DNA from: Streptomyces sp. ISL-98
Lineage (GTDB): Bacteria > Actinomycetota > Actinomycetes > Streptomycetales > Streptomycetaceae
Direction of reading: 5' to 3'
DNA: 39,230 nucleotides
NCBI RefSeq assembly: GCF_018614055.1
Contig: NZ_JAGGPB010000072.1
Location: forward strand, 1 to 39,230
Of the stretch, positions 32,119-39,230 are shown piece after piece. Position numbers and translations under genes: made by a program. Numbering within the stretch: the first letter of the stretch is position 1; each line of letters opens with the position of its first letter. The notes below the pieces were generated by a model. That model saw nothing but the letters and a program-made list of their open reading frames with translations. It did not search any database and was not told the DNA's origin.

Positions 32119-32697
32119 GTGGATACGACGGGGTTACTCCTCAGCGCAGTCGGCACCGTCGCCGGTGTTGTCAGTGCCTACTTTGCCTATGTGGCTGTTC
32201 GTCATCAATTGGCCAGACACCGGCGCCGCGCCGCACCGCGCACGCCGCTGCCTGCGCCGTCGCCCGCGAACGGCGCCGCGCGCTACGACGTGTTCGTCTC
32301 GTACGGTCGAGAGGATACTGACTGGGTGCATTCGTTCGCGGAACGGCTCGGGGAGAAGGGGCTGAACGTGGCGTACGACGAGGTCGTGAGCAGACCGGGC
32401 GGGATCCGCGTGCACACGGTGGAGGCCGCGATCCGTGAGGCGGCGCATGGGGTGCTGGTGTTCAGCCCGGCGTCGATGAGCAGCGGTTGGGTCAGGCAGG
32501 AGTACGCCGCCTTGATGCAGTCGTCGATCGAGTCCGGCCGTCTGTTCATCCCTGTCGTGGTCGGGGACGTCCAGTTGCCCGAGTTCGCCGCCACCCGGTA
32601 CTGCGCGGACTTTCGCCGGGTGGGCGACGGCGCGGGTGATGACGGTGTGTACGAGCAGCGGGTCGACGAGATCGCGCGGGCCGTGCGTAGCCGCTGA
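32119..32697 (+). CDS. Membrane-anchored TIR-domain protein
   Basis: A 192-residue protein from GTG 32119. Residues 5-27 form one membrane helix (GLLLSAVGTVAGVVSAYFAY), followed by a basic Pro-rich linker and a cytoplasmic TIR domain from about 55. The TIR starts YDVFVSYGREDTDWVHSFAE, continues GLNVAYDEVVSRPGGIRVHT and contains SSGWVRQEYAALM, where W124xxxE128 is the motif holding the catalytic Glu of NAD-cleaving TIRs. There is no Shine-Dalgarno sequence, so the message may be leaderless; TTGACC at 32078 and GAGGCT at 32102 are weak promoter candidates. It is convergent with the SPFH/TIR-GUN4 operon, 52 bp apart. Role inferred: NADase or NAD-derived signal producer at the membrane. Confidence 0.88.
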   Translation: MDTTGLLLSAVGTVAGVVSAYFAYVAVRHQLARHRRRAAPRTPLPAPSPANGAARYDVFVSYGREDTDWVHSFAERLGEKGLNVAYDEVVSRPGGIRVHTVEAAIREAAHGVLVFSPASMSSGWVRQEYAALMQSSIESGRLFIPVVVGDVQLPEFAATRYCADFRRVGDGAGDDGVYEQRVDEIARAVRSR

Positions 32698-32749
32698 CGG
32701 GACCCGCCCGGTGGCGGCAAGAGCCCCTACTCCATTCCGGCGCTGTGGC

Positions 32750-34612
32750 CTATTCCTCGTCGTCCGGGGCGGCGGGCTGCGGCAAGGCGACCTGGTCGGC
32801 ACGGTGCCTGGCCCCATCGATGATCTCCAGGGCGCGCTGTACGGGCAGGTACTTCAGCAGGGACTCCGCTTCTCCGCTGACGACTTGGGGCACATTCATG
32901 TGTCTGAGTTCCGCGAGGAACATCTGCATGGCGATGGTGTCCGGGCCGAGAAGTTCGATCTTGCGCTCCAGCTCCGCCACGGCCAGCAGCCGCTCCTTCC
33001 GATCGGCCTCGAGTTCTGTTTCACGAATTTCCGCCTTGATGACAGCGTTCTTCCTCTGCTCTTCCAGTTCCTGGGTGCGCATCTGTGCGTCGAAGACCCG
33101 CTTGCGGGCCCGGTCGAGGTCCGCGTCCAGGGATTCGAATTCCCCCAGGTTGGTACTGGCCGCCTCGACCCCCCACGCGGCGAGAGCGTTGCGCACCTGT
33201 GCGGCCAGGTCCGTGCGGATGCCTGCATACCCGGTGAGGAACTCCTCCACAGTGGATTCGGCGGCGATGCCGTTGAAGTACGTGTCCACGGCGCCGCCCA
33301 GCACCTGTTCGACGAACCGCTGCACGGGGACAGGGTTGTTCACCAAGCCGCCCATCCCGGACGTCGAAGAGTCACCGAACTCACGGACCAGCCGGGGAGC
33401 GACCGCCTCCGGGATGTTCAGGGTCTGCCTGAGCTCCACCTGGAGCCGGTGTCCTTGCACATTGACGCTGATCCGGTCGAGCGCGGAGTCGTAGTTGTCC
33501 GACGTGGAGCCGCCCTTGTTGCTCCAGTCCAGGATGAGTAGGCGGGTGGGGATGAGCACGACGCGTACGAACCAGGGGTTGAGCGCGCAGACGGAGCCCT
33601 CGCCGAGGGTCTCCTCCTGTACGCCGCGCCACCCTCCGTTGTCGAGGAACACCCAGGGCAGGCGGAAGCTGCTGTGGTTCCTGACGATGATGCCCACTTT
33701 CCGCTCACCCTGTTGGGGCTCGGCACCGTCCAGGGTGATCACCACGCCGGCATGACCGACGGGGATGGCGATCTCCCTGAGATGCTCGGCATACAGACCG
33801 CTCTGGCCGGAACCGTGCACGTTGCTTTCGGTGATCACCTCGAAGAGGTAGGGGTTGATGTCGTAGTGCGTGCCGCCGGTGAGGATGGCCAGTTGTCTGC
33901 CTTGTTCGCCGCCGCCCAGCAGGAAGGCCGAGCTGTCCTGGAAGTTGTCGCACTCCACGTACCGGCCGAATGGACGGTCGGGGGCCCGGATGGCGCCGTC
34001 TTTCGCGATGACCAGTCCGACAGTGCCCGCTTCCACGAACGTTCGGGGAACGATGTCGACCTGGAACAGGGCGGTGTTGATGTAGTACGAGCTGTCGCCG
34101 CGCAAGATGGCCAGCTGTCTGCCTTGTTCGCCGCCGTTCAGCAGGAAAGCGGCGCCGTCCTGGAAGTTGTCGCAGTCCACGGACCGGCCAAGGGTTCGAC
34201 CGGGCGCGCGCTTGGCGCCTTCGGTGGCGACAACGAGTCCGATCTTTCCCGCCGGAACATGTGTTCTCGGTACGAACTCGATTCTGTGGACGACGGGTGT
34301 GAGCCGGTGGAGCCGGCCTGGGAGGAGCGTGCGTGCCTGGACACCGCGGGCGTTGTGGGGGGTGATCCGCTTGAAGCGCTGATCTGGATTCGCGGACCCG
34401 AACCTCCTGTGGACGATGCCGACATGGTCTGCGGGCACCACGCACAGGCCCATCCATGAGCCCAGCACGCCTGCCCCGTATCCGACGAGCACGCCTGACT
34501 GCCGTCGCGGCGGGTGTGACGGGCCACGTTTCGACCGGCCCGCCCCGTACCAGACGAGACCGATCAGTGCCACGGTCCCCGCAGCCAGCACCAGCACGAG
34601 TAACAGAATCAA
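32750..34612 (-). CDS. SPFH (band 7) protein with tandem repeats and coiled coil, vault-like layout
   Basis: A 620-residue membrane protein. Two hydrophobic segments lie at about 1-22 and 39-60. Three or four repeats of about 75 residues follow. The two clearest (114-189 and 188-262) share VPRTxVxAGxxGLVxAxxGA, CDNFQDxxAFLLxGGEQGRQ and YxINxxLFxV; a looser copy lies at 283-355 and a faint one at 59-115. The SPFH domain spans about 370-500 (SALDRISVNVQGHRLQVELR, RNALAAWGVEAASTNLGEFE). A long coiled coil runs about 497-556, and an acidic tail ends PDDEE. The TTG start overlaps the stop of the upstream TIR-GUN4 gene, indicating coupled translation. SPFH proteins build large membrane rings or cages. 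A scaffold for the TIR protein is inferred. Confidence 0.88.
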   Translation of the reverse strand: MILLLVLVLAAGTVALIGLVWYGAGRSKRGPSHPPRRQSGVLVGYGAGVLGSWMGLCVVPADHVGIVHRRFGSANPDQRFKRITPHNARGVQARTLLPGRLHRLTPVVHRIEFVPRTHVPAGKIGLVVATEGAKRAPGRTLGRSVDCDNFQDGAAFLLNGGEQGRQLAILRGDSSYYINTALFQVDIVPRTFVEAGTVGLVIAKDGAIRAPDRPFGRYVECDNFQDSSAFLLGGGEQGRQLAILTGGTHYDINPYLFEVITESNVHGSGQSGLYAEHLREIAIPVGHAGVVITLDGAEPQQGERKVGIIVRNHSSFRLPWVFLDNGGWRGVQEETLGEGSVCALNPWFVRVVLIPTRLLILDWSNKGGSTSDNYDSALDRISVNVQGHRLQVELRQTLNIPEAVAPRLVREFGDSSTSGMGGLVNNPVPVQRFVEQVLGGAVDTYFNGIAAESTVEEFLTGYAGIRTDLAAQVRNALAAWGVEAASTNLGEFESLDADLDRARKRVFDAQMRTQELEEQRKNAVIKAEIRETELEADRKERLLAVAELERKIELLGPDTIAMQMFLAELRHMNVPQVVSGEAESLLKYLPVQRALEIIDGARHRADQVALPQPAAPDDEE

Positions 34613-36024
34613 GGCATCCGTCCTTTCTCACGAAGCCGTAGATGAACGGCGAGCACCGTCTCGGTCCACTGGTTGTACCAGTCCAGATACTGTTCGCTCT
34701 GCGGGTTGCGCAGCGTCGGAAAGAAACCGTGGCTCCTGGCTCGGCCGATGAAGTGCTGGTACTTGGGCATGGTCTCGCCCGGCGAAGCGCGCCAGCCGTA
34801 TCCCAGGGAGAGGGCCATGAAGTCCGCATGGCGGCCGCCTCCCAACCGGGCGCGCCGCGCCTGCGCGCGGAAGCCGTAGATCCCGCCCGAGAACCGTGAC
34901 CAGAGGGCGTCGATGTCGGACAGCAGGGCGTCGGGCAGACGTTTCCCGTCGGATCGACGCATCCATCCGGTTTCGAGCCTGCCGACCGCTTCCAGGAGCA
35001 GTGTCGTCGTCAGCAGATCAGCGTGCTCGGTCTCGTGTTCAGCGAGAAGGGCTTTGAGTCTGCTCAGGGATGTGTGGGCGGGAGAACGGACGGCGGGTAC
35101 CAGGCGCTGAGTCGGCGGCAGCGGCAGGAGCGGCGAGTCGGCGGGCGGCTCGTCGGAGCGGCGGGAGTCGTGGAGGCGGCGCAGCAGGCGCAACTCGTCG
35201 GGCCCGGGCAGATCACCGTTTCTCGCATCGAAGTACCAGCTGCTGGCGAGAAGGTAGTTGCGTTCCCCGCGTAGCAGGACGGGGAAGAACTCGCGGCTGT
35301 GGCGCTGCCCTTCGAGGATTTCGCGCGTGACATCCTGGGATTCCTCGGCCTCCGGCGACATCAGGACGACGACTGCGAGGGCGTGCTGGAGCTGTTGTCT
35401 GATCGTCCAGATGTAGTCGTCGCCCCACTCGAGGTGTCCGAGGGACCAAACGGGCAGGTCTAAGCGGGAGATGTGGTCCACCAGCCCCTCCTCGTAGCCG
35501 GCGTCGGCGCGGGCGTAGCAGACGACGAACGCGGGGTGTGTCGGCTCGGCGAGCGGCCGGTGCTCCGGACGTGCGAGATCGAGTAATTCCTTCCCTAAGC
35601 CGGTCTTGCGGACCTGCTCTTCGCCGCGGAGAACACGGGCCAGTTCGACCGCCTTGGCGTCGAATGCGGGTCCGCTCAGTTTGCGGAAGTCCATCCACAC
35701 CCTGGTCGAGGCAAAGGGCGGAATATCAGCATCACGATCACCGCAGAGCACGGGGATCAGTCTCAGCCCGCGCCCAGCCGAAGCCTGCACAAGCGCCGCG
35801 TACTCCTGCCGCGCCCATGGTTCGGTCATGGTGAGCGGGCCGACCACCTGGATTCCATGCTTGGACCGGCGGATCGCCGCTTCGAGCTCATGTACCACGA
35901 CATCGCCCGGCCGTAGGCTGCATCTGTCGAAGAAGACGCGCACGCCCTCGGCCTTGAGCCGGTCGGCGAGCGTACCGGCCCAGTCGCCGTCGTCCTCTGC
36001 GTAAGAGATGAACACGTCATACAC
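34609..36024 (-). CDS. TIR-TIR-GUN4 fusion protein
   Basis: A 471-residue soluble protein, GTG start at 36022-36024. First TIR, 1-125: MYDVFISYAEDDGDWAGTLA, FFDRCSLRPGDVVVHELEAA, and EPWARQEYAALV with W70xxxE74. Second TIR-like domain, about 163-285: FVVCYARADAGYEEGLVDHI, WGDDYIWTIRQQL, SQDVTREILEGQ; it lacks the Trp of WxxxE and may be a binding rather than catalytic copy. C-terminal domain, about 327-460: LSRLKALLAEHETEHADLLT, GWMRRSDGKRLPDALLSDID, ALWSRFSGGIYGFRAQARRA, GWRASP and HGFFPTLR. This matches the GUN4 pattern (AD-x-x-T, LP-x-x-x-L-x-x-ID-x-LW, S-x-G-x-x-GF-x-x-Q), known from tetrapyrrole-binding regulators of cyanobacteria and plastids. It is operonic with the SPFH gene. NAD-directed activity switched by a tetrapyrrole or other ligand is inferred. 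Confidence 0.87.
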   Translation of the reverse strand: MYDVFISYAEDDGDWAGTLADRLKAEGVRVFFDRCSLRPGDVVVHELEAAIRRSKHGIQVVGPLTMTEPWARQEYAALVQASAGRGLRLIPVLCGDRDADIPPFASTRVWMDFRKLSGPAFDAKAVELARVLRGEEQVRKTGLGKELLDLARPEHRPLAEPTHPAFVVCYARADAGYEEGLVDHISRLDLPVWSLGHLEWGDDYIWTIRQQLQHALAVVVLMSPEAEESQDVTREILEGQRHSREFFPVLLRGERNYLLASSWYFDARNGDLPGPDELRLLRRLHDSRRSDEPPADSPLLPLPPTQRLVPAVRSPAHTSLSRLKALLAEHETEHADLLTTTLLLEAVGRLETGWMRRSDGKRLPDALLSDIDALWSRFSGGIYGFRAQARRARLGGGRHADFMALSLGYGWRASPGETMPKYQHFIGRARSHGFFPTLRNPQSEQYLDWYNQWTETVLAVHLRLREKGRMP

Positions 36025-36108
36025 CGTGTTGCCTGCCCCCGTAAAAATGCACGGCGATTACGTCTTTACCAGCAAGGGTAACGAGAGTGGGGCCTCTGGG
36101 ACAGGCGA

Positions 36109-36700
36109 ATGTACGTCGGCATCGACATTCGGGGCGACCGCGGACAGGTGCTGCGTACCAACTACCGCAACAGCAAACAGATCCTGGACGCGGCGCTCAC
36201 GGTCGTGGCCGATGATGCCTTCGAAGACATCGACGGACTGCGCACACCCGGCCGCCGCGATGTCGACCTCGTGTACCACGACGGGCAGGTCGTCCGCGTC
36301 ACGAAGCCGACCGTGGACGCCCACGACCAGTGCTCCTGGACGCCTTGCGCGCCCTGCCCGACGCCGCAGTGCTGTGCCCCTCCATGCGGGCCATCGGTCA
36401 CTTATCAGCGACTGCTCACCCAGGCGGAGATCCCGGTATGCCTGCTGGAGCACTACGACGGTCGTCCCGTCGACGCGGTCAAGCTTGGCACTTACCGCAG
36501 AGCCAAGGGCTTGGAGTTCAAGCGTGTGTACCTACCCCAGCACGATGCCGCCCTGCCGAACGGAGTGTCCGCTGGCGGCTCAGGCGCCACGGAGGTCTCC
36601 GAAACGGCAAGGGAACGTGAAGAGCTGCTACGCAGCCAGCTCTTCGTGGCAAATGACTCGGGCTCGTGACGTGCTGTGGTTGGGCAGCGTGGCCCGGTAG
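36109..36700 (+). pseudogene. UvrD-like superfamily 1 helicase, C-terminal remnant
   Basis: Three frames together give GDRGQVLRTNYRNSKQILDA (motif IV), VLLDALRALPDAAVLCPSMR, YQRLLTQAEIPVCLLEHYDG, then KLGTYRRAKGLEFKRVYLPQ (motif V) and LLRSQLFVAMTRARDVLWLG (motif VI). Frameshifts occur near 36335, 36395 and 36650. The N-terminal ATPase motifs are absent. It faces away from the TIR operon, 85 bp from its start, and may be a lost member of the same island. Confidence 0.8.
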
Positions 36701-36793
36701 GGGCAGCGATGCGCTTGCACCGGTTCCGCCTGTCATCGTCGTCGGCCCCGGACTCCTAGCTCGGACACCAGCCTCAAAGTAGCGGCCGGGGCC

Positions 36794-36810
36794 ATTACCC
36801 CCGGGGTAAT
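36794..36810. promoter_or_regulatory. Perfect 17-bp dyad upstream of the SnoaL-like gene
   Basis: ATTACCCC-C-GGGGTAAT is an exact palindrome about one central base, 86 bp upstream of the ATG at 36896. Its A/T ends and GC core suit a dimeric repressor. It could also serve as a short bidirectional hairpin. No regulator gene lies beside it. Confidence 0.55.
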
Positions 36811-36895
36811 CGACCGTTCTCCCCTTCCCCGGCAGGATCAAGCACATCGACGGGAACCCCCGCCGGGATCCGGCCGCAGCCGCGAGGAGAGCGCC

Positions 36896-37354
36896 ATGTC
36901 CGTCAAGTCCACCGCCACCACGGCGAGTTCAGCCACCACCGCGAGTTCCGTCGCCGAAGCCACCCGGGCCGTCGTCCAGGAGTTCCTTGCCGCCCGGGTG
37001 GCCGGGGACACCGGGCGGCTCGTCGCGCTCTTCGCCGACGAGGTCGACTGGCTGCTCGCCGAGAACCCCGTCGTCCCGTGGATCCGCCCACGGTCCACCG
37101 CCGCCGAATGCGCCGCCCAGTTCACGGAGTTGATGGAGCACACCGTGCTCGAGGACGCGCGCGCCTCCGTCGACACCTTCCTCGTCGACGGCACCGACGC
37201 CGTCCTGATGGGGCAACTCTCGGGGACCGTACGCGCGACGGGCAAGTCCTTCGAGGGCCCGTTCGCTCTGCACCTCACCGCCGAGGACGGCCGGATCACC
37301 CGGCACCACCTCTACGAGAACAGCCTGTCGATCGCCGAGGCCTGCGCCCCGTGA
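36896..37354 (+). CDS. SnoaL-like/NTF2-fold protein
   Basis: A 152-residue protein from ATG 36896 behind GAGGAGAG. After a low-complexity Ser/Thr/Ala start (1-20), VQEFLAARVAGDTGRLVALF ADEVDWLLAENPVVPWIRPR, VDTFLVDGTDAVLMGQLSGT and GPFALHLTAEDGRITRHHLY ENSLSIAEA form the cone-shaped NTF2 fold. Members include ketosteroid isomerase-like enzymes and many with no known activity. The gene is single and lies behind a striking palindrome, so it is probably stress- or ligand-regulated. Confidence 0.9.
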   Translation: MSVKSTATTASSATTASSVAEATRAVVQEFLAARVAGDTGRLVALFADEVDWLLAENPVVPWIRPRSTAAECAAQFTELMEHTVLEDARASVDTFLVDGTDAVLMGQLSGTVRATGKSFEGPFALHLTAEDGRITRHHLYENSLSIAEACAP

Positions 37355-37494
37355 GGGCGCGGGCGGCCGGGCCCCGAAGGGAGCCCGACGACCCATTCGT
37401 GCCAACGCCCAGGCCGAGCAGGCCGCCCGCGGCGGCGTAGTCGGCGACCCGGGACACGGCCGCGCCCGCCCTGCACCGTGGCGGTTCGCAGGTG

Positions 37495-37959
37495 TCAGGC
37501 GCCGGGCGGGCGAAGCCCGGCCACCGCCCATTTCGCCCGCGTGGACAGCCGGTTGAGCGCCTTCGCCGACTTCTTGCCGATCGTGTCCAGCAGGAGCCTG
37601 CCGTGCGCCATCGTCACACGCGCGAGTTCCGCGTCACCCGCCTCGACCGCGGCGAGCGTCAGCTCCAGATGCTGCTCCGTGATCAGTCGGCCTAGCCCCC
37701 GGCGGTGCCACCGGTGAACCGCTCCCTCCGGCGTGGCGCCATCGGCGCCGACCGCCGCCCGTGCCCGCTCCAGCGCCCACCCCGCTGCCGCGAGGTCGCC
37801 CTTGTGGCGCTCCAGGCGGATCGGCTCCAGCGACGCGCCGGACGCCAGGTGCACCGTCTCGACGTGGTACGCCCGGCTCACATCGAAGTCGAACGGAAAC
37901 GCGGCCAGTTCGGCCAGATCGGGGCGGGCGCGCAAGAGTTCCAGAACGCGGTCGGTCAT
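37495..37959 (-). CDS. Conserved hypothetical protein
   Basis: A 154-residue, mostly helical protein. The ATG at 37957-37959 (MTDRVLELLRARPDLAELAA) is the natural start but has no clear Shine-Dalgarno sequence. FDFDVSRAYHVETVHLASGA SLEPIRLERHKGDLAAAGWA is the most distinctive block, and the C-terminal half is rich in charged helices (ELTLAAVEAGDAELARVTMA). I recognise no family. The opposite strand carries the methyltransferase gene downstream of the 137-bp interval. Confidence 0.7.
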   Translation of the reverse strand: MTDRVLELLRARPDLAELAAFPFDFDVSRAYHVETVHLASGASLEPIRLERHKGDLAAAGWALERARAAVGADGATPEGAVHRWHRRGLGRLITEQHLELTLAAVEAGDAELARVTMAHGRLLLDTIGKKSAKALNRLSTRAKWAVAGLRPPGA

Positions 37960-38096
37960 ACGACCGAACCCTAACGAGGCTTCAGCAGGAACACCCGGCG
38001 CAGATGGCACTCCGGGGCGACCGTGATGATCACGTCCGCCCCTTACAAGACGACCGACCGACCGACAACAGCAGGCAGGCGCTACTGTCCGCAGCT

Positions 38097-38798
38097 ATGA
38101 CCGAGCCGACCTACCTGCACGCCACTCGCGTGGCCTACGACACCGTTGCCGTCGACTACGCCAAGCTCGTGCCCCCCGCGTTCGAGGACGACCTATACGG
38201 CCGCGCGATGATAAGCGCGTTCGCCGAACTCACGCAGGCCGTCGACGCCGGACCCGTCGCTGATCTCGGCTGCGGGCCCGGCCACGTGACGGCACACCTG
38301 CACTCCCTCGGGGTGACTGCGTTCGGCATCGACCTGTCGCCGGAGACGGTTGCGGTTGCCCGTCGCACGCACCCGGACCTGCAGTTCGGCGAAGGGTCTA
38401 TGACCGACCTGGATCTGGCGGACGGCATTCTCGGCGGCATTGTCGCCTGGTACTCAACCGTCCACACTCCTCCAGAGCTGTTGCCGGTGGTGTTCGCAGA
38501 GTTCCACCGGGTGCTGGCCCCAGGCGGTCATCTGTTGATTGCCTTCAAGGCCGGTGACAAGTACCGACACCTGGAGAATGCATACGGGCACGAGCTCTCG
38601 CTCGACGTCTACTGGGTGGCTCCCGACCGAATCGCTGAGCTGCTGAGCCAGACCGGGCTTGTTGTGGACGCCCGGCTGATCCGCGAGCCCAACGAGAGGG
38701 AGAAGCCCCGGCAAGGCCAGCAGGCATACCTCCTGGCCCGAAAGCCGGGGAAGTCGGTCGGAGATCTGGAAACGCGGGCAGCCGACAACGTCGCATGA
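38097..38798 (+). CDS. Class I SAM-dependent methyltransferase
   Basis: A 233-residue methyltransferase from ATG 38097. Motif I is VADLGCGPGHVTAHLHSLGV TAFGIDLSPETVAVAR, with the acidic residue of the next strand (ID). It continues with FGEGSMTDLDLADG, the post-II block GGIVAWYSTVHTPPELLPVV FAEFHRVLAPGGHLLIAF, ending with TGLVVDARLIREP. The type is that of small-molecule methyltransferases. TACTGT at 38083-38088 would start transcription close to the ATG, so the message may be leaderless. No pathway neighbours are present. Confidence 0.93.
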   Translation: MTEPTYLHATRVAYDTVAVDYAKLVPPAFEDDLYGRAMISAFAELTQAVDAGPVADLGCGPGHVTAHLHSLGVTAFGIDLSPETVAVARRTHPDLQFGEGSMTDLDLADGILGGIVAWYSTVHTPPELLPVVFAEFHRVLAPGGHLLIAFKAGDKYRHLENAYGHELSLDVYWVAPDRIAELLSQTGLVVDARLIREPNEREKPRQGQQAYLLARKPGKSVGDLETRAADNVA

Positions 38799-38884
38799 TA
38801 CGAACCCGCCGACGGCCCCAGGTGCGACCCGGGTCGGGTCGGCGCACACTGGAAGTGTGTGGCCCGGATGAAGGGAGATGCGCC

Positions 38885-38968
38885 ATGACCGGACTCGTGC
38901 GCCGCTCAGCTTGCGCCCCCGTGGGCAACCCGCAGGGGTCTTCAGTCTTGTGGGACGAGTGTCGTTGA
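38885..38968 (+). CDS. 27-residue open frame with a strong ribosome site
   Basis: ATG 38885 follows AAGGGAG at ideal spacing, and the frame reads MTGLVRRSACAPVGNPQGSS then VLWDECR. It could be a leader peptide for the secreted-protein gene 15 bp downstream or an independent small protein. Only the ribosome site and position support it. Confidence 0.35.
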   Translation: MTGLVRRSACAPVGNPQGSSVLWDECR

Positions 38969-38983
38969 CACGGGATTGACCAC

Positions 38984-39230
38984 ATGTCAGCGACAGGACG
39001 GCAAGCCGTCCGGCTCCTGGTCGTGGCGCTCCTCGGCGCTGTGGTCCCGCTTGTTTTCGCTGCGGTCGGGCCACAAGGCGGGGGGAGGTACGGGACGGTG
39101 TCGGGGCAGGCGGCGGAGGTCGCGGCCGCGAGGGCTACTGCAGAGCCCACCCCCGAGCCCGACTCCGACGGGGACTACTGCGCCGATTGCCCCTCGTGCG
39201 AGGGTTGTCCGGTGGACCCGGTGGACCCGG
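38984..39230 (+). CDS. Secreted or membrane-anchored Cys-rich protein, cut by the window end
   Basis: From ATG 38984 the first 82 residues are seen. RQAVRLLVVALLGAVVPLVF AAVG is a signal peptide or anchor. A Pro/Glu linker follows (EPTPEPDSDGD), then the array CADCPSCEGC, three CxxC steps in a row, and the acidic repeat VDP-VDP at the edge. Closely spaced CxxC pairs suggest a metal- or cluster-binding, or disulfide-rich, extracellular segment. Too little is present to name a family. Confidence 0.6.
   Translation, partial: MSATGRQAVRLLVVALLGAVVPLVFAAVGPQGGGRYGTVSGQAAEVAAARATAEPTPEPDSDGDYCADCPSCEGCPVDPVDP

Overview
The window reads as a piece of a Streptomyces chromosome (or a close actinomycete relative). 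GC is very high, codons end in G or C, GTG and TTG starts are frequent, and the gene families are typical of the genus: ECF41 sigma factor, SARP-less lasso cluster, DUF5753, CGNR, SCO6745-like, NIPSNAP and AraC/VOC pairs. The density of decayed insertion sequences and unrelated short operons suggests an accessory or chromosome-arm region rather than the core.

Layout. 1-2.1 kb: a flavin-dependent oxidoreductase (frameshifted) followed by an ECF41-type sigma factor, with an ECF41-like promoter upstream. 2.5-4.7 kb: two small membrane proteins and a divergent TetR regulator, bounded by copies of a 55-bp repeat. 4.9-6.9 kb: a pappalysin-type (M43) metalloprotease with six 59-residue repeats and a strong terminator. 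7.1-9.3 kb: a small hypothetical gene, an IS110-family element and a coiled-coil miniprotein. 9.5-11.2 kb: an alpha/beta hydrolase with a MerR regulator. 11.4-13.2 kb: transposon remnants, a TOPRIM protein gene (frameshifted) and an IS5 remnant. 13.4-16.9 kb: a lasso-peptide cluster (precursor, cyclase with an in-frame TGA, RRE protein, protease) and a convergent broken ABC-transporter gene interrupted by an 8-bp tandem repeat. 17.2-26.9 kb: GntR, GNAT, several small hypothetical genes, an IS5/IS256 graveyard, NIPSNAP, LysR with an SCO6745-like gene, a CGNR regulator with a divergent hydrolase, and a second GNAT. 27-32.1 kb: TnpB, SLOG, DUF5753 and IS1380 remnants mixed with VOC proteins and one AraC regulator. 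32.1-36.0 kb: a TIR cassette. 36.1-39.2 kb: a helicase remnant, a SnoaL-like protein, a hypothetical protein, a methyltransferase and a secreted Cys-rich protein cut by the window edge.

The two regions that look most like coherent systems are the lasso cluster and the TIR cassette. The TIR cassette has a membrane-anchored single-TIR protein, converging on a two-gene operon. That operon encodes a TIR-TIR-GUN4 protein translationally coupled to a large membrane protein whose order (tandem beta-type repeats, SPFH domain, long coiled coil) resembles a major vault protein. Both TIR proteins keep a WxxxE motif, so NAD-directed defence or stress signalling is a reasonable inference, but nothing in the sequence proves it.

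Several otherwise well-preserved genes (near 995, 12327, 19081 and 27955) are broken by one base in a short G or C run. This may be real decay or uncorrected sequencing error, and should be kept in mind when reading the pseudogene calls.
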